This document shows, one piece after another, positions 10,801 to 24,700 of a DNA stretch of 64,000 nt (positions are counted from its first letter, which is position 1; every line of letters starts with the position of its first letter). Location of the stretch: positions 223,920,486 to 223,984,485 of the forward strand of contig NC_053491.1 of the NCBI RefSeq assembly GCF_905171775.1, given 5' to 3'. The translations under genes and the position numbers were made by a program. The stretch is from Rana temporaria. Lineage: Eukaryota > Chordata > Amphibia > Anura > Ranidae. The notes beneath the pieces were generated by a model. That model had not been told where the DNA came from, did no database searches, and worked only from the letters and a program-made list of their open reading frames with translations.

Positions 10801-13800
10801 CCATTAGGCTTAGCCTCCATGCCTGTGAGGGATAAGAGAGCATCTTCACGCAGGGCTGTAGTCATAGGGAGGGGGTGAGCACATTCTGCTTTCCACAATG
10901 CAAAACGGCTCAGATGCTGGTGGAAAGCAAGAAGAGGAGAGACAGGAAATGGCATTTTCAAACCTGGATTACTGTATTTTGGAGGTCAAAAGGAAAAACA
11001 AGGTAAGTGATATTTAAATGCTCTTGCTTACAGCAATCAATTGATCTAATAAAAAATGAACCTTTAGTGTTCCTTTGAGGATAGTTTTTTAAATACTTAT
11101 ACAGACCTATTACTGGTTCACTTTAATTTTGGTGGTTGTTTGTTAAAGTATAAAATACATAAAATACCAAGATTAAAATCTTTTGATAAGTATATTATGT
11201 GGTGATCGCCTAATTTTTTTTCTATTTTACTAGGAGATTGAGTTGCTCTTGACAGTCAGCATCTAGCACCAAACTTTTTTATTCCATTGCTGGAAAGGCA
11301 ATAGATTTCCTCTTGTGCAGAAAATATCACAGTAGCTTATTGATGTTTTGGAAAGTTAAAAGATTTAAAAATCCAGTCACAAAAGAGCACTTGTATCTGA
11401 ATTATTTTAAGCTGGCTACACAATAGTAGAATTTTGTTCAAAATGTTTCATATTAAAAACATTTGCTTCATTTTATTTTTATTTATTTTTTGTTGCTAGT
11501 GGGGTCAAATCGATGTTCATTTTCTACCAGATTGATAACAATTTCCATGCTTCGTCTTCAAAAATGTTTTCCCAAACAGACAAATTTCTAACAGTGTATG
11601 TGGTTTTCGTTGACAAAATTACATTCGTTTCAAAATGTTTATGTTAAGTGTTAAAGGCAAATTACGTTTTGAAGTACTTTCAAACAACATTTGTGATTTG
11701 AATGTAAAAATACTTTTCATACAAATATTTTTTCGAAAAAAATTGCTCAAAAATCTACTAGTGTATAGCCAGCTAGTTTCAGGGATTGTTATTTGTTCTG
11801 GTGTTTACTTGTATTCTTTTCCTGTTAGTGCAGAAGTGCCAGCTCATTATCGGACTGTAAGGCCCCCCACAAAGGCTGGCTTACTCCTTCCTCAACTGTG
11901 CGCTGATAACAGACGTTCACAAAACTGACAAGTAACAAAGATCTTGTCAGAATTAAATGAAAGACAACGAAAGATTTTATTAATTGACTGTTATACCCAG
12001 GGGCGGACTGACAACTCATGGGCCCCCGGGCAATAGAAGCTTATGGGGCCCCCCGGCAATAGGAGCTTATGGGGCCCCCCGGCAATAGGAGCTTATGGGG
12101 CCCCCAGGCAATAGATTATGGGGCCACACAGTATACACACACACATACAGTATACATACACAGTATACACACACAGACACACAGTATACATACACACAGA
12201 ATACACATACACACACTGAAAAGGTACTGGAGAGGCAGAACAGCTATAATCTTGGGATTTAAAAAAAAAACACAGATTTTTAGACACTGTCCCTGGCTTT
12301 ACTGAGGCTGGCAACCCTGATGGGGGCCCCCCAGTGGCATGGGGCCCTCGGGCAGTGCCCGAATGGTCAGTCCGCCCCTGGTTATACCCTACTTCATTAG
12401 CTCAGAAACAGGGTTGTTTTCTGCTATGAATAGAGGCTGGAAATAGGGCATCCTTCAGTACTGACACTGATCTAATGCTTCTTCTGCTCAGAGAGAATAC
12501 GTGCGAATAACAAGAATGATGGCTATTCCTAGAAAGTAAGGCTGCACTGTTATTGCATTTTAATGTGTGGAGATTTCGATTCTAATATATGCCTATTTTG
12601 GTTCGGTTCACTTTAGAATCTCTATTATGCCATCAGGACTGTAAATTATTATTGCACTGGGGAAGCTGACCTGCTTTAACTACTGCATATTGAATAACTA
12701 AATACATTTTATTGTCTGTGTGTCTGTTGCATCTATAACATATCAGTTTGAAGCAAATAAAGTATAAGTTGTAGTGGAAGCTAGTAGGTCCACCCTTCTT
12801 AGCTCTGGATTTTTTTTTATCTCTTATGAACTCTGATCTAGAAAACTTTTCACCCTAGTTCCCAGCTCTGATTACCTGTCACGCCTATTAAGAGGGTGTG
12901 TTGTTTTTATTGGATTTTATATTAATTTACATTTTAGAGACATCAGCAGGATAGGTGAAACTATTTTGTTTTGTTTTAGTTGTAGCATAGAGTAGGGCAA
13001 GTACCTTTAACAGGTAATATGGAGTCCCTAGGAGATAGTATTTACTGCAGCTACAATATTCCCAAAAAACTCAAATGCCTGTTTTGGATGGTCTTATCAT
13101 TTATCCTTAAAGGATAAGTGTGAAATTGTAAAAAAAAATAAACTTTCATACTCATCCTTATTGCTGCAACATCAATGCAATGCTGCAGCTGTCCCCCGCC
13201 GATTCTCAGTCCACTCTGAGCAGAGAGCGTTGACTGTCAGTCACTGGCCTGTGCTCTGCCCCTCCAGCGCTCACTGCAGCACTGGTCTGTGAAGAAGGCG
13301 AGAGTGGCTGACTCAGGCTCTCAGCAGCATGCTGAGAGGCTGAGCCAGCTGCTGGTCAGGATTCTGGGTGGATCCCGACATTATTGTTGGTGTCCTTCAG
13401 GAGCTTGGACCGGCTCTGTAACAATAGCCGATAGCAGGAATTAGCCTATCGTCGTCTGATTTTGGGACACAGCAGTGGAAAAGCAAGTACACTCCTGTGA
13501 CTCAGAAGAGAAGTATGGCTAATAAATTGTTAGCCGTACTTATCTTTTAACGTGCAAATGTCTTGAAGGACAGAGAGAACCTGCCAAAAAATATTGTACT
13601 TGGCAGTGCTGACTTTCCTTTCAAAGGTGCATACTCAATGGATGCCATTCATATACCTGTATTTACCCAGCAGTGGGTCAAGGCTAAATTTATATGTAAC
13701 CCACAAAAAAAATTGGGTCCCTGCAGGATAATGTCATAATGTGCTGGAATGCATCACATACTAGCACATGATTACAGACTTAACTTGAAACTAAGCCCTA

Positions 13801-14976
13801 CAGCGGCGCTGTCACTACTAACAGGGCTTACATCTTCACCCGGTCTTCCTTCCAGGTTTGTGGGCTTTGGCCATTTGCATGTACATGGGAGTCCGGCATG
13901 AACGTGAGAGTCACAGCTGCGGCATGCCATCCATTGAGAGCGCAATGAGCATGCACAGTGATATGACATGCTGCTACTAAATTAAATATCACCTAAATGT
14001 GCACTGTATTTACTGTACCTACAGATAAGCCTTAGTATAGGCTTACCTGTAGGTATAAATAGCCCCTTCCTGCAGACAGTATTTGCGTTCATGGCTTAAA
14101 GGGGTTATATCAGGATGATGCCCGTGGGTGCAGGCATCAACCAAGAGCTGTTTTTTAGAGCCAGCAGTTGGCTTTCTAGTGATAACAATCAATGGTATGT
14201 AAAAGCCGCTTGGCTGTTATCCTAAAAGAGTGGGGGGGGGGATACCCACCCTCCTGCCACCTTCCGCCACTCTTCCCGGGCCACCCATCACACCGGGAGA
14301 CCCGAGCCACCAGCTGGCACCTCCGCCGGCTAGGCTGAGATGCAAAAGAAGCCAGGTTCGGCTCTGATTGGGTCTCCGATGTAAAATCCCAGAAGCGAAG
14401 TCGTGACATCACTTCCAGTTTACTCGTCTGCCAATGGAACCAATTTTAAAAAAAATAAAGTATTCAGAATTGCCATTTTGTTTTTTACTTCTGAATACTT
14501 TTAAGTGCAAAGGAGGGATAGGGGGTCTTTTAGACCCCCTATCCCTCCATAAAGAGTAACTGTCACCACCTGTTACTTTCACAATGAATGTTTACATTCC
14601 TTGTGACAGCCATAAAAGTGATCAATGTAAAAAATAAAAATAAATAAGAACAAATGTTTTTTTTAAAGTGCCCCCATCCCCGCATTCTTACGCAACAATG
14701 AAAACTCATACGCAAGTCATGTAAACGGTGTTCAAATCACACATGTGAGGTGTCGCCGCAATCGTCAGATTGAGAGACATATCTATTCAATCGGCGTAAC
14801 ATCATCTTTCACATTATACCAAAAAATTGGGCTAACTTTACAGTTTCATTTTTGTTAAATTCATGAAAGTGTATTTGTTCCCCAAAAAATGCATTCAAAA
14901 GACCGCTGCGCAAATAAACTGTGACATAAAATATTGCAACAATCACCATTTTAGTCTCTAGGGTCTCTGCTATAAA

Positions 14977-15035
<59 letters not shown>

Positions 15036-15667
15036 GTTTGGGGGTTCTAAGTAGTTTTCTAGCAAAAAAAATACGAATTGTAGCTTGTAAGCAACAAATG
15101 TCAGAAATAGGCTTAGTCGTTAAAGGGATAATAAAAAAAAAAAAAAAAGCAGATTTTCCTACTGCTTTAAGTTGTTTTAGAAAAATAATTGCTAATGTAC
15201 AAAGGAGGGATAGGGGGTCTTTTAGACCCCCTATCCCTCCATAAAGAGTAACTGTCACCACCTGTTACTTTCACAATGAATGTTTACATTCCTTGTGACA
15301 GCCATAAAAGTGATCAATGTAAAAAATAAAAATAAATAAGAACAAATGTTTTTTTTAAAGTGCCCCCATCCCCGCATTCTTACGCAACAATGAAAACTCA
15401 TACGCAAGTCATGTAAACGGTGTTCAAATCACACATGTGAGGTGTCGCCGCAATCGTCAGATTGAGAGACATATCTATTCAATCGGCGTAACATCATCTT
15501 TCACATTATACCAAAAAATTGGGCTAACTTTACAGTTTAATTTTTGTTAAATTCATGAAAGTGTATTTGTTCCCCAAAAAATGCATTCAAAAGACCGCTG
15601 CGCAAATAAACTGTGACATAAAATATTGCAACAATCACCATTTTAGTCTCTAGGGTCTCTGCTATAA

Positions 15668-15732
<65 letters not shown>

Positions 15733-18700
15733 GTTTGGGGGTTCTAAGTAGTTTTCTAGCAAAAAAAATACGAATTGTAGCTTGTAAGCAACAAATGTCA
15801 GAAATAGGCTTAGTCGTTAAAGGGATAATAAAAAAAAAAAAAAAAGCAGATTTTCCTACTGCTTTAAGTTGTTTTAGAAAAATAATTGCTAATGTACACA
15901 GGAATTTGCTTCCGAATTGCTTTCCTACTTCATACAAGTCAATGAGAATGCAGAAGCAGCTTAAACAGCTCAAAAGAAACTAGAGGTAACTCAGAAGCTA
16001 CCCAAAGAAACCTCAGAAGTTATTTGTAAGCTTATCATAAACACCTTGGGAGTGAGTCAAAAGTAGGTCAAAGCAATATATACAGGAGTCAGAGAAATGC
16101 AAATGCATAGTAAACCACAACTGCAGCTCCAGTTGTAAGTTTTCTTTTCCACTATCTTCTGCTTACATACCCATCCAGCCTTGATAGATAAATACTGCAA
16201 CCACTTATGTGTTAACCTCAGAATATAAAAGAGGTCAAATAAGTAAACTAATAAAAGTGCTTTATTAATGAAGATCACCATCAGCACCAGGTAATTGAAA
16301 TGCACACTCACAGTACTATAAGACCTCACTGCATTAATAGATTACAACATGTGCAGCAGATGTTACACTCCTGAAAGTTCCTCCATATAGGGATAGCTCT
16401 CCCGATATTGTGATCATAAAAAAAGAGAAGACACTTCTATGGTGGAGCAATATTATCTATTCAAACCAAAGAATAAAAACTATAAAAGCTACCAGCAGAA
16501 ACGTACATAGAATTCTGCCACCCAAACCAGAGCAGGCAGCTGCAGTCTATTTTCTCCACTGTAGGTGGCGTCCGACCACAGTGGCATTGCAGTTAGAGGG
16601 GAAGTCAAGAGGAACATAGGGCCAGATTCACAAACGAGATACGACGGCGTTTGTTTCTAACTATGCGACTGATTCATAGAATCAGTTACGCATAGCTAGC
16701 CCTAAGATCCGACAGGTGTAATTGAATTACACTGTCGGATCTTAAGGATGCAATTCTAGGCCGGCCGCTAGGTGGCGAGGCCATTGCGGCCGGGGTAGAA
16801 TATGCAAATGAAGACTTACGGCGATCCCCGAACGTCCCGAACGGCCCGTCGATCTAAATCTACGTCGTTTCCGTCGAGTTGTGCCGCGTAAAACTAGGGC
16901 TGAGCCCTAGTTCTCTTAAGCCATGGTAAGTATGGCCATCGTTCCCGCGTTGAAATTTAAACATCAACGTCGTTTGCGTAAGACGTCCGTGAATGGCGGT
17001 GGACGCCATTTACGTTAACGTCTAAGCAAATGACGTCGGTGCGACGTCAGTTAGCGCAATGCACGTCGGGTAATTTACCCGACGGACCATGCGCTGTACG
17101 TCCGGCGCGGGAGCGCACCTAATTTAAATGGGACTCGCCCCATTCGATTGGGCCCGCCTTGCGCCGGACGGATTTAAGTTACACCGCTGCAAATTTCCAG
17201 GTAAGTGCTTTGTGGATCGGGCACTTAGGCAGAAAATTTGCGGCGGTGTAACTTAAATCGGAAAAGTTAAGTTGCGCCCGCTGGCTGTGAATCTGGCCCA
17301 TAGTTCCTGTTTGGTTTCCTGCGTCATTGGGGAAGCTATCCAGTTGGATGCAGCCACCCCATGTGACTCTGGCAGTCATCTTGGGTCAGGCAGAGCCTAT
17401 ATAAGATTCAAATATAAATGCTAAAAAAGAAACCTGTCCAGACTAATTGCTTTTATATTGTGAGTCTTTTTTTAAGACTGTGGTGAAGGGTTTGGCTACT
17501 GATTATTAGGGGTGGTAGAATTACAAGTGTTTTATAACTCTTTGTATAGTTTTAAGCTTTGTCAATAAAGAGGTCATTTTTACATATACCCCCTAGTGTC
17601 TCTTTCTACAAATTATCTACTGGTTTAGCCACTTGGGGAGGGATTGACTGCTGTTTGCTCCTGGGTCTTTGCCAGGGTATTGTTTCTTAGTACTTCAGCA
17701 GCTATAATAACCCCCTAGCTCCCAGGCTTGGCATGTACTTTGCGTGTGGGTAGTGTAGGGTCACCCGTCTGACAGGGAGAGGTTCCAGATGAGTAGGGAA
17801 AGGATAGGGACAAGTCTCCCTTCCTGGAGACCTTCCCATTTGGGCACAGATCGACCAGGCCGCATTCCACCCCTCAAACCAGACGCTGTTCGCACATCTG
17901 AGACCTGTTCTGCTACACATTGCTGTTTGTATTCTCGGTCGTGTTCTGTTCTCTGCAACTGGACTGTGAGTGTTTACTGCTGCCATACCATGCTGCACCT
18001 CCCCGCAAGCATATGACGTCAGTTTTATTGAAAAAGATAACATCTGTATGTATTAAGAGGTATTGCAGCAAATTTTAAGTGGAACTGAAGCTATATTACA
18101 ACAGACTGCAAGCAGGCAGGCTATTATAGTAGAAGAGAAATACAATATCTCTTCTTCAATAAAATACACTTGCCTGCCTGCACATAGCTTTCTGCAGCAT
18201 TTGAGCTATGCTGCATATGTTTAGCTCAACTTTTATCACTGTGTGTCGGGATGACTGACTCCTGCACACAGGCAAAAGTGGCATCACCCCCCACGCTGGC
18301 CAAAAGTGATGCCCTGGACCAGCAGCCAGGGAGAAGATACTGGTATTTGGCCGCACGGGACCTAGACCATTAGAGAGGAGGTAAGTATAGTACCTTTAGT
18401 TCTGCTTTAACTGCTAAATCTTGCTTGATTCTGTTCTGTAGATCTGATATTTAGATAAGCCATTCCAGGACTACTATGATCAAATAATCAGATCCATATC
18501 CGTTTTGGCATCTCCTACAACTAAACTGTAGATGAAACTCCTAGCTTAATAAACTTCGGAAATTAGCTAAGTATGCCACATCAGAACACAATGCCCATAA
18601 TTTGAACTCTAATTTGTGCTGATATCTGGAAGGGGCAGTGAGCCAATTACAAAGTATAAGGCCGCGTAAACACGGTCGGACAAAACCGATGAGAATGGAC

Positions 18701-21700
18701 CGAGGTTCAGTTACATCGGTCCAAACCGAGCGTGTGTATAGCCCATCGGTCTGTTTTCCTTCGGTCCAAAATTTTAAAACATGCTTCAAAATCGAACCGA
18801 TGGACTGCTGCCCGATCGATCCAAACCGATGGTTAGTACAGAAAGCATCGGTTCAAAACCCGCGCATGCTCAGAATCAAGTCGACGCATGCTTGGAAGCA
18901 TTGAACTTCGTTTTATTCAGCACGCCGTGTGTTTGACGTCACCGCGTTCTGACCCGATCAGACCATCAGGCCACTTCAGCGGTGAACCGATGGAAATGGC
19001 CCGTCGGACCATTCTCATCGGTTTGGAACGACGGTGTGTACGCGGCCTAAGAGTTGTGGGAAATCAACTATTTTGTTAGGATGTTAACAGAAAATTATTG
19101 CTGTCTACATCTTGAAATGGTGCCGTAATTTGTAATCAATAGCACAAAATTGTGGCTTAAGTTTTCGTTGTCTAACCTACCGTATCTGTCAGTGTATCAT
19201 ACAATTTATTACATACATGGAAGGAGTTAAATCCAGCGGGCATGGTGGTATAAAAACAAAGATAAAGAAGATTATGGAATATATTTTGTAATTTAAATGT
19301 ATTTTTTACATTTATTGTTGTTGAATTATTTTTACCTCTTTGTTTCTGCTTGGTTATCAAGTCTTGTGCAACACATGCCTACTGACAAAGAAGCTTCCAG
19401 AGTTTATAATTCCTGGCTTGTTTGGTGGAAGTCTGTTGTCAACACTGATGATTACATGAAATATGTATCTACACAGGTACAGTCTTTTCATTTCTATCGA
19501 AAAAAAAATGTTTGTTTTCTTCTGTAAAATAATTGGAAGTAGGCTTTCTGCACATATAATGCAGTGAAGTAAATTCAAATACCAAAAAAGAAATAGTTGG
19601 TATTTTGCACACTTTTAAAAATGTTTAAAATAGATCTAACTTGGAGACCTAGATAAGCAAGAATGGGGGTTCATAGTCAGTGCAGAAGCCAGACACCTCC
19701 AGAAGAAAAATCAAGGTCAATATTCAAACCTTGGACTGTAAGGCCCCTTTCACATGGGGCAGTGGAGGTGCGGTGACGGTATAGCAGCGCAATTTTTAGA
19801 GCAGCTATACCGTCGTATTTACCGTGATATTTGGCCGCTATCAGTGCGGTTTTAACCCACACTAGCGGCCGAAAAAGGGTTAATACCACCGGCAATGTGT
19901 GTATATTTCAATGGGAAGGAGCGGTATAGGAGCGGTAAACACCCCGCTCCAAAGATGCAGCTAGCAGGACTTTTGGAGCGGTCCTGATAGCGCTAGTGAC
20001 CAAACCCCTATGTATCTTATATTAACCCACCTCTTGTGTTAGGGTCAGAACCGACTCGTTTTCAGGTTTTGAATGTCTATAAGTATCACATAAATTTGTT
20101 TATTGCATCAAGATTTTTTTACTTTGTCTGGAACCTCTATTTAAACAATGTAATAGAAAAAGAATCCTTTTCACTAAATTATAAAATACTGTGGTGAAAA
20201 TGAAGACATTTATGGTGTTAGGGTCAATTCTGACCCAGTTATAATATAGGATTATAGGACACTAATAAGTGCCAAAACTGAAATCATAAACACTCTCTCT
20301 GCTTAGTAACACTGACAGCCAATCACCTCTCAACCCTGTAAGCTGTAGTTAGGGAGGGGCCTATCTCTTTGCCTGCTTGTCTGCTTCTCTAAATAAAGTA
20401 AAGAAACATAGGACCAATACATTTCAGAGTTGCTGAGGTTTATTTTTACCATTTTTTCAATTTGAAAATGAGAGGTATGCTATCAAAAGAAAGGTCTAAG
20501 GGGTCACACCAAAAATATTAAAACCAATCTTTTCAAGGATAAAGAAGCCTAACAAGGTAACCAAGAGGTAAGAAACAAATTGGATGATAAATAATTGTTC
20601 AGAGGGTATTTTATGGCTGATTTAAGACACGGGTCAAAACCGACCCTTTAACATCATGGATAGTAACAGAAAGCTAACATAAGAGGAGGGTTAAATCTTT
20701 TTTGTTCAATGTAATGTAAGTTTCTATACTGAAAATATTCAGGAATGCTTCCTGACAGAGCTATTTACCTACTAAGGGGGGGGGGGGGGTCTGTTTCACA
20801 TTTATAGTTGAAAGAAGTCATAACGATTGTCATAATAGTAACTAATATATTATCGTATTTAAAATAAAAGATACTGATATTTAAAAAAAAAAAAAAAAAC
20901 GTGCTTACAGTGATTATGCTACTGGAAATTCAGTATATATTGCTATTGTAGCTGAATCATTCTGAAATGAATATGTAACAGCAATTATTTACATTTGATT
21001 CTTTACAATGTAGTGTTTGTTAACATAAACTATTTGTTATTAACCACTTGCTGATCGCTGCACGTACATATGCGGCCTGTCAGTAAGTGGTTATATCAGC
21101 AATCAGCTGTCTAGTAAAAGTAATCCAGGGGGCTTTACAGCTGCCTGATTACCTTGATGGTACTGGAAAGAGCCACCCTCAACCCCCCTCTTCTGCATGG
21201 TGGTTCCAGGACTCTCCTGTTTCTCCGGAGAGTCCAGGACCAGTAAAGGAGGAACATCAGTTCCTGGATCTCTTTTGTGATTAATGAAACTGAAAGTGAT
21301 GATGATTTCCTCACTTTCGGTTTCAGAACTACAGTTTCCTGCCAGGTAAGCAGCTAATTAAGCATAATCTGTGCTTGTTTAGCTGCTTTGGGGTTGGGGT
21401 AGACATTGGGGGTCTAGTAGACCCCTGATATCTTTTATAAAGAGTACCTGTCACATGCCCAAAGCTATCACATAGGGGGCTTGTGATAAGCAATAAAGTT
21501 AATAAAAAATACATTTCAAAATGATTTTTAATACAATAAATAAAAAACAAATAGTTATTATATTGTGTTTGTGTACTCTAATATAAATTTTTGTATATTT
21601 TTCCTGAAAACGTGTGTTTCATAAATGACTGTAGAAATATTAAGTGACATAAAGAATTGCAACTATCACAATTTTATTCTCCATAGCCTCTTTCCTTTAA

Positions 21701-24700
21701 AACATACATAATGTTTTGGGGTTCTAAGTAATTTTATAGCAAAAAAAAAATCTGATTTTACCATGTGTGTGAAAATGTAAAAAATTGCCCTGCAATCTAA
21801 TGGTTAAAGATATTTATAAACCATTTGACATTATTAGATCTGGTTATTTACAGGCAAGGAATAGTGCAGAAACATGGGCTCAGAAGTTGCAGCTCTAGGA
21901 TATAGCTTTAGGGCTAATGCACAGAGAGCTCAAAAAAGCCTGCTTTTACAGGCGTAGAGAGTTTCTTTGTTTTGTTTTCTCAGCCTGAAATGTTGCTCAT
22001 ATATGTAGCAATGTGTCAAATCTGGGAGTCCATTGCCATGTGTTAGCAAGCACTTATGGATATAGCTGGATTCAGGTAGGCGGGCGCATAGTTGCGGCGG
22101 CGTAGCGTATGGCATTTACACTACGCCGCCGTAAGTTTGCAAGGCAAGTACTGTATTCACAAAGTACTTACCTGTTAAGTTACGGCGGCGTAGCGTAAAT
22201 GCGGCGGGCGTAAGCGCGCCTAATTCAAAATAGGCTGAGGGGGCGTGTTTTATGTTAATATGGGGTGACCTGACGTGATTGACGTTTTTTAGGAACGGCG
22301 CATGCGCCGTCCGTGTACATATCCCAGTGTGCATTGCGGCAAAGTACGCCGCAAGGACGTATTGGTTTTAACGTGGACGTAAATTACGTCCAGCCCTATT
22401 CACGGACGACTTACGCAAACGACGTAAAATTTTCACATTTCGACGCGGGAACGACGGCCATACTTAACATTACTAGTCCAGCTATACACCTGAAAATGCC
22501 TTACGTAAAGGGCGTATCTGGACTGCGTCGGCCGGGCGTACGTTTGTGAATAGGCGTATCTAGTGATTTACATATTCTATGCCAAACTCAATGGAAGCGC
22601 CACCTAGCGGCCAGCCTAAATATTGCACCCTAAGATACGACGGCGCAAGCCGTCATATCTTAGATAGGTTTAAGTGTATCTCTGTTTGAGAATACACTTA
22701 AACTTAGGACAGCGCAGATTCCGAGTTAGGTCGGCGTATCTACTGATACGCGGGCCTAACTCTTACTGAATCACCCCCGTAGAATACAACATCATAAGGC
22801 CACAAATGGGGACATCTTTAAAACAAGAGCTAAGTACAATTTTGAAATGCATTCATGGAAATTGTTTTACCTGCTAGGTGTTGTAATTCTTTAGAGCCAG
22901 TTTAGCGGTTCAGGCACCTCCACCAGACAGCACAGCCAGATACTTAGCCTACAGTGCAGCAGCATAGCTTGCTCAAGGACGCTGAATTAAAACACACCCC
23001 AGCTTATTAATATTTGGGTTATGATGCAGCAGCAGAATGCTAATGAGGTCATTCCCTTAACCTACTTGAGGCACCTCTCCTATCAGCGCGTTCACTGCAG
23101 GATGTGCACGTGTAGCAGAGCCTGATTGGCCCTCACTGCCCCTTTTATTCCATGTGCTTGTTGTAAAAAATGTATTACAAGAGGTGGATATCAAGACAAA
23201 TTCGGCTACTGGTTCTTTTTATTTGCAAAAAATGTGTTACTGCGCTGATCCAAGACAAAATTGATTGCAATTAAAAAAAATGCAATTCATGAGATGCTAT
23301 TAGACTGAGTGCTAAATTATGTGCAAATGCTGCAAATAACGTGCTAGATTAAGTGCAAAGTTGCTAATAAATATACTAAATGGATAAACAATCAGGAAAA
23401 TATATATGTGTAAAACCTATGTGTGAATACAAAAGGTCATTAGAATATAAATGCTATCAAGACACCTTAGATATGCAAAATACTAGGAATTTCAATATGA
23501 AACAGCAAACAGTTATCAATATGAAACTGCAAACAACTGCAGATGTTTTTTTTTTTATCTTAATGCATTCTTTGCATTAAGATAACAAACCTTTTGTGTG
23601 TAGCAGCCCCCCCTCAGCCCCCCTAATACTTACCTGAGCCCATCTCGATCCAACAATGTTGCACGAGACCCTCATCTGTCCGGGACTCTCCCTTCTCATT
23701 GGCTGAGATAGCAGCGAAGCGCCATTGGCTCCCGGCTGCAGCTCTGCTCAGGTGCCCCCATAGCATGCTGCCCAGTCTAGGTCTCTTACAAGCAGTCAGA
23801 GGCATGCAGTGCCTTAGATCTCACACTGAGATACATAGTTATAAGACTGTATGCACAGAAGTGCATAGGTACCCTTTGCATAACAGGAAGTGGACTGCGA
23901 CTTCAAGACAGTTATGTACAGTTCAAATTTCAAAATGTTCCCCTAACATAGCAACTCTTCACTTTTTTAAACTTTCAAACATATTTTGTTGATGTGTTTA
24001 TGCCAGATCACTACTACACTATTTTCAAAGTCATTTATGTTAGTTGGTCTATTTCTAAGTTTACATCCTTGTTTTAGGACCTGGATTACCTAAAGGTGAT
24101 TTACCATTTATATAACAGTGATTCCGAAGAAGAAGAGCAGGCACGTGTTGCTTTAATAAATAAGCAAGAAGAGAAAAAGAGGTTTGAATATTTATTTCAT
24201 TAACCCATGCATAAACACCAGTTTATTTAGTGGTTTTATTATAAAGGGGGAAAAAAATTATTCAATTTATGAACATTTTTTTTATTCTTTTTTTTTATTT
24301 TTATTTTTTATTTTTAGCACACAGCCATAAAACGGTGCAAGTCTATAAAACCAGAGAGAAATATACACTGTTGTTCACAAAGTCTACAATTCTGTTGAAG
24401 TTGTGGGTTGCAAGTCTGATGCCGCGTACACACGGTCGTTTTTCGTCATGAAAAAAATGTATTTTTTCAGCATGTCCAAAAAACGAAGTTTTTCCAACTT
24501 CATCATTAAAAACGATGTTGCCCACACACCATCGTTTTTAAAAAATAATGAACAAAGCGTGGTGACGTACAACACGTACGACGGCTGCTTTTAGCTGATT
24601 CCTTGTTAGTAAAAGACGATTTGCACTTTTATGTCTGTTACAGCGTGATGAATGTGCTTACTCCATTATGAATGGTAGTTTTACCAGAACGAGCGCTCCC

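Larger units (their letters stand above)
14511..15897. repeat. Recent 692-bp tandem duplication
   Basis: Copy 1 (14511-15202) and copy 2 (15203-15897) are head to tail. Both begin AGGAGGGATAGGGGGTC and end GCTTTAAGTTGTTTTAG and GCTAATGTAC. One substitution was noted by eye (TTTCATT at 14847 against TTTAATT at 15539), and the (TA)n tract is a few repeats longer in copy 2. The unit resembles the right part of the element at 21041-21810 (GGGGTTCTAAGTAGTTTT). The 150-aa and 103-aa ORFs here come from this non-coding unit. Confidence 0.9.

Noticed and set aside
14809..15983. 150-aa and 103-aa minus-strand ORFs with poly-Ile-Tyr
   Set aside because: They read through (TA)n tracts in a duplicated non-coding repeat.
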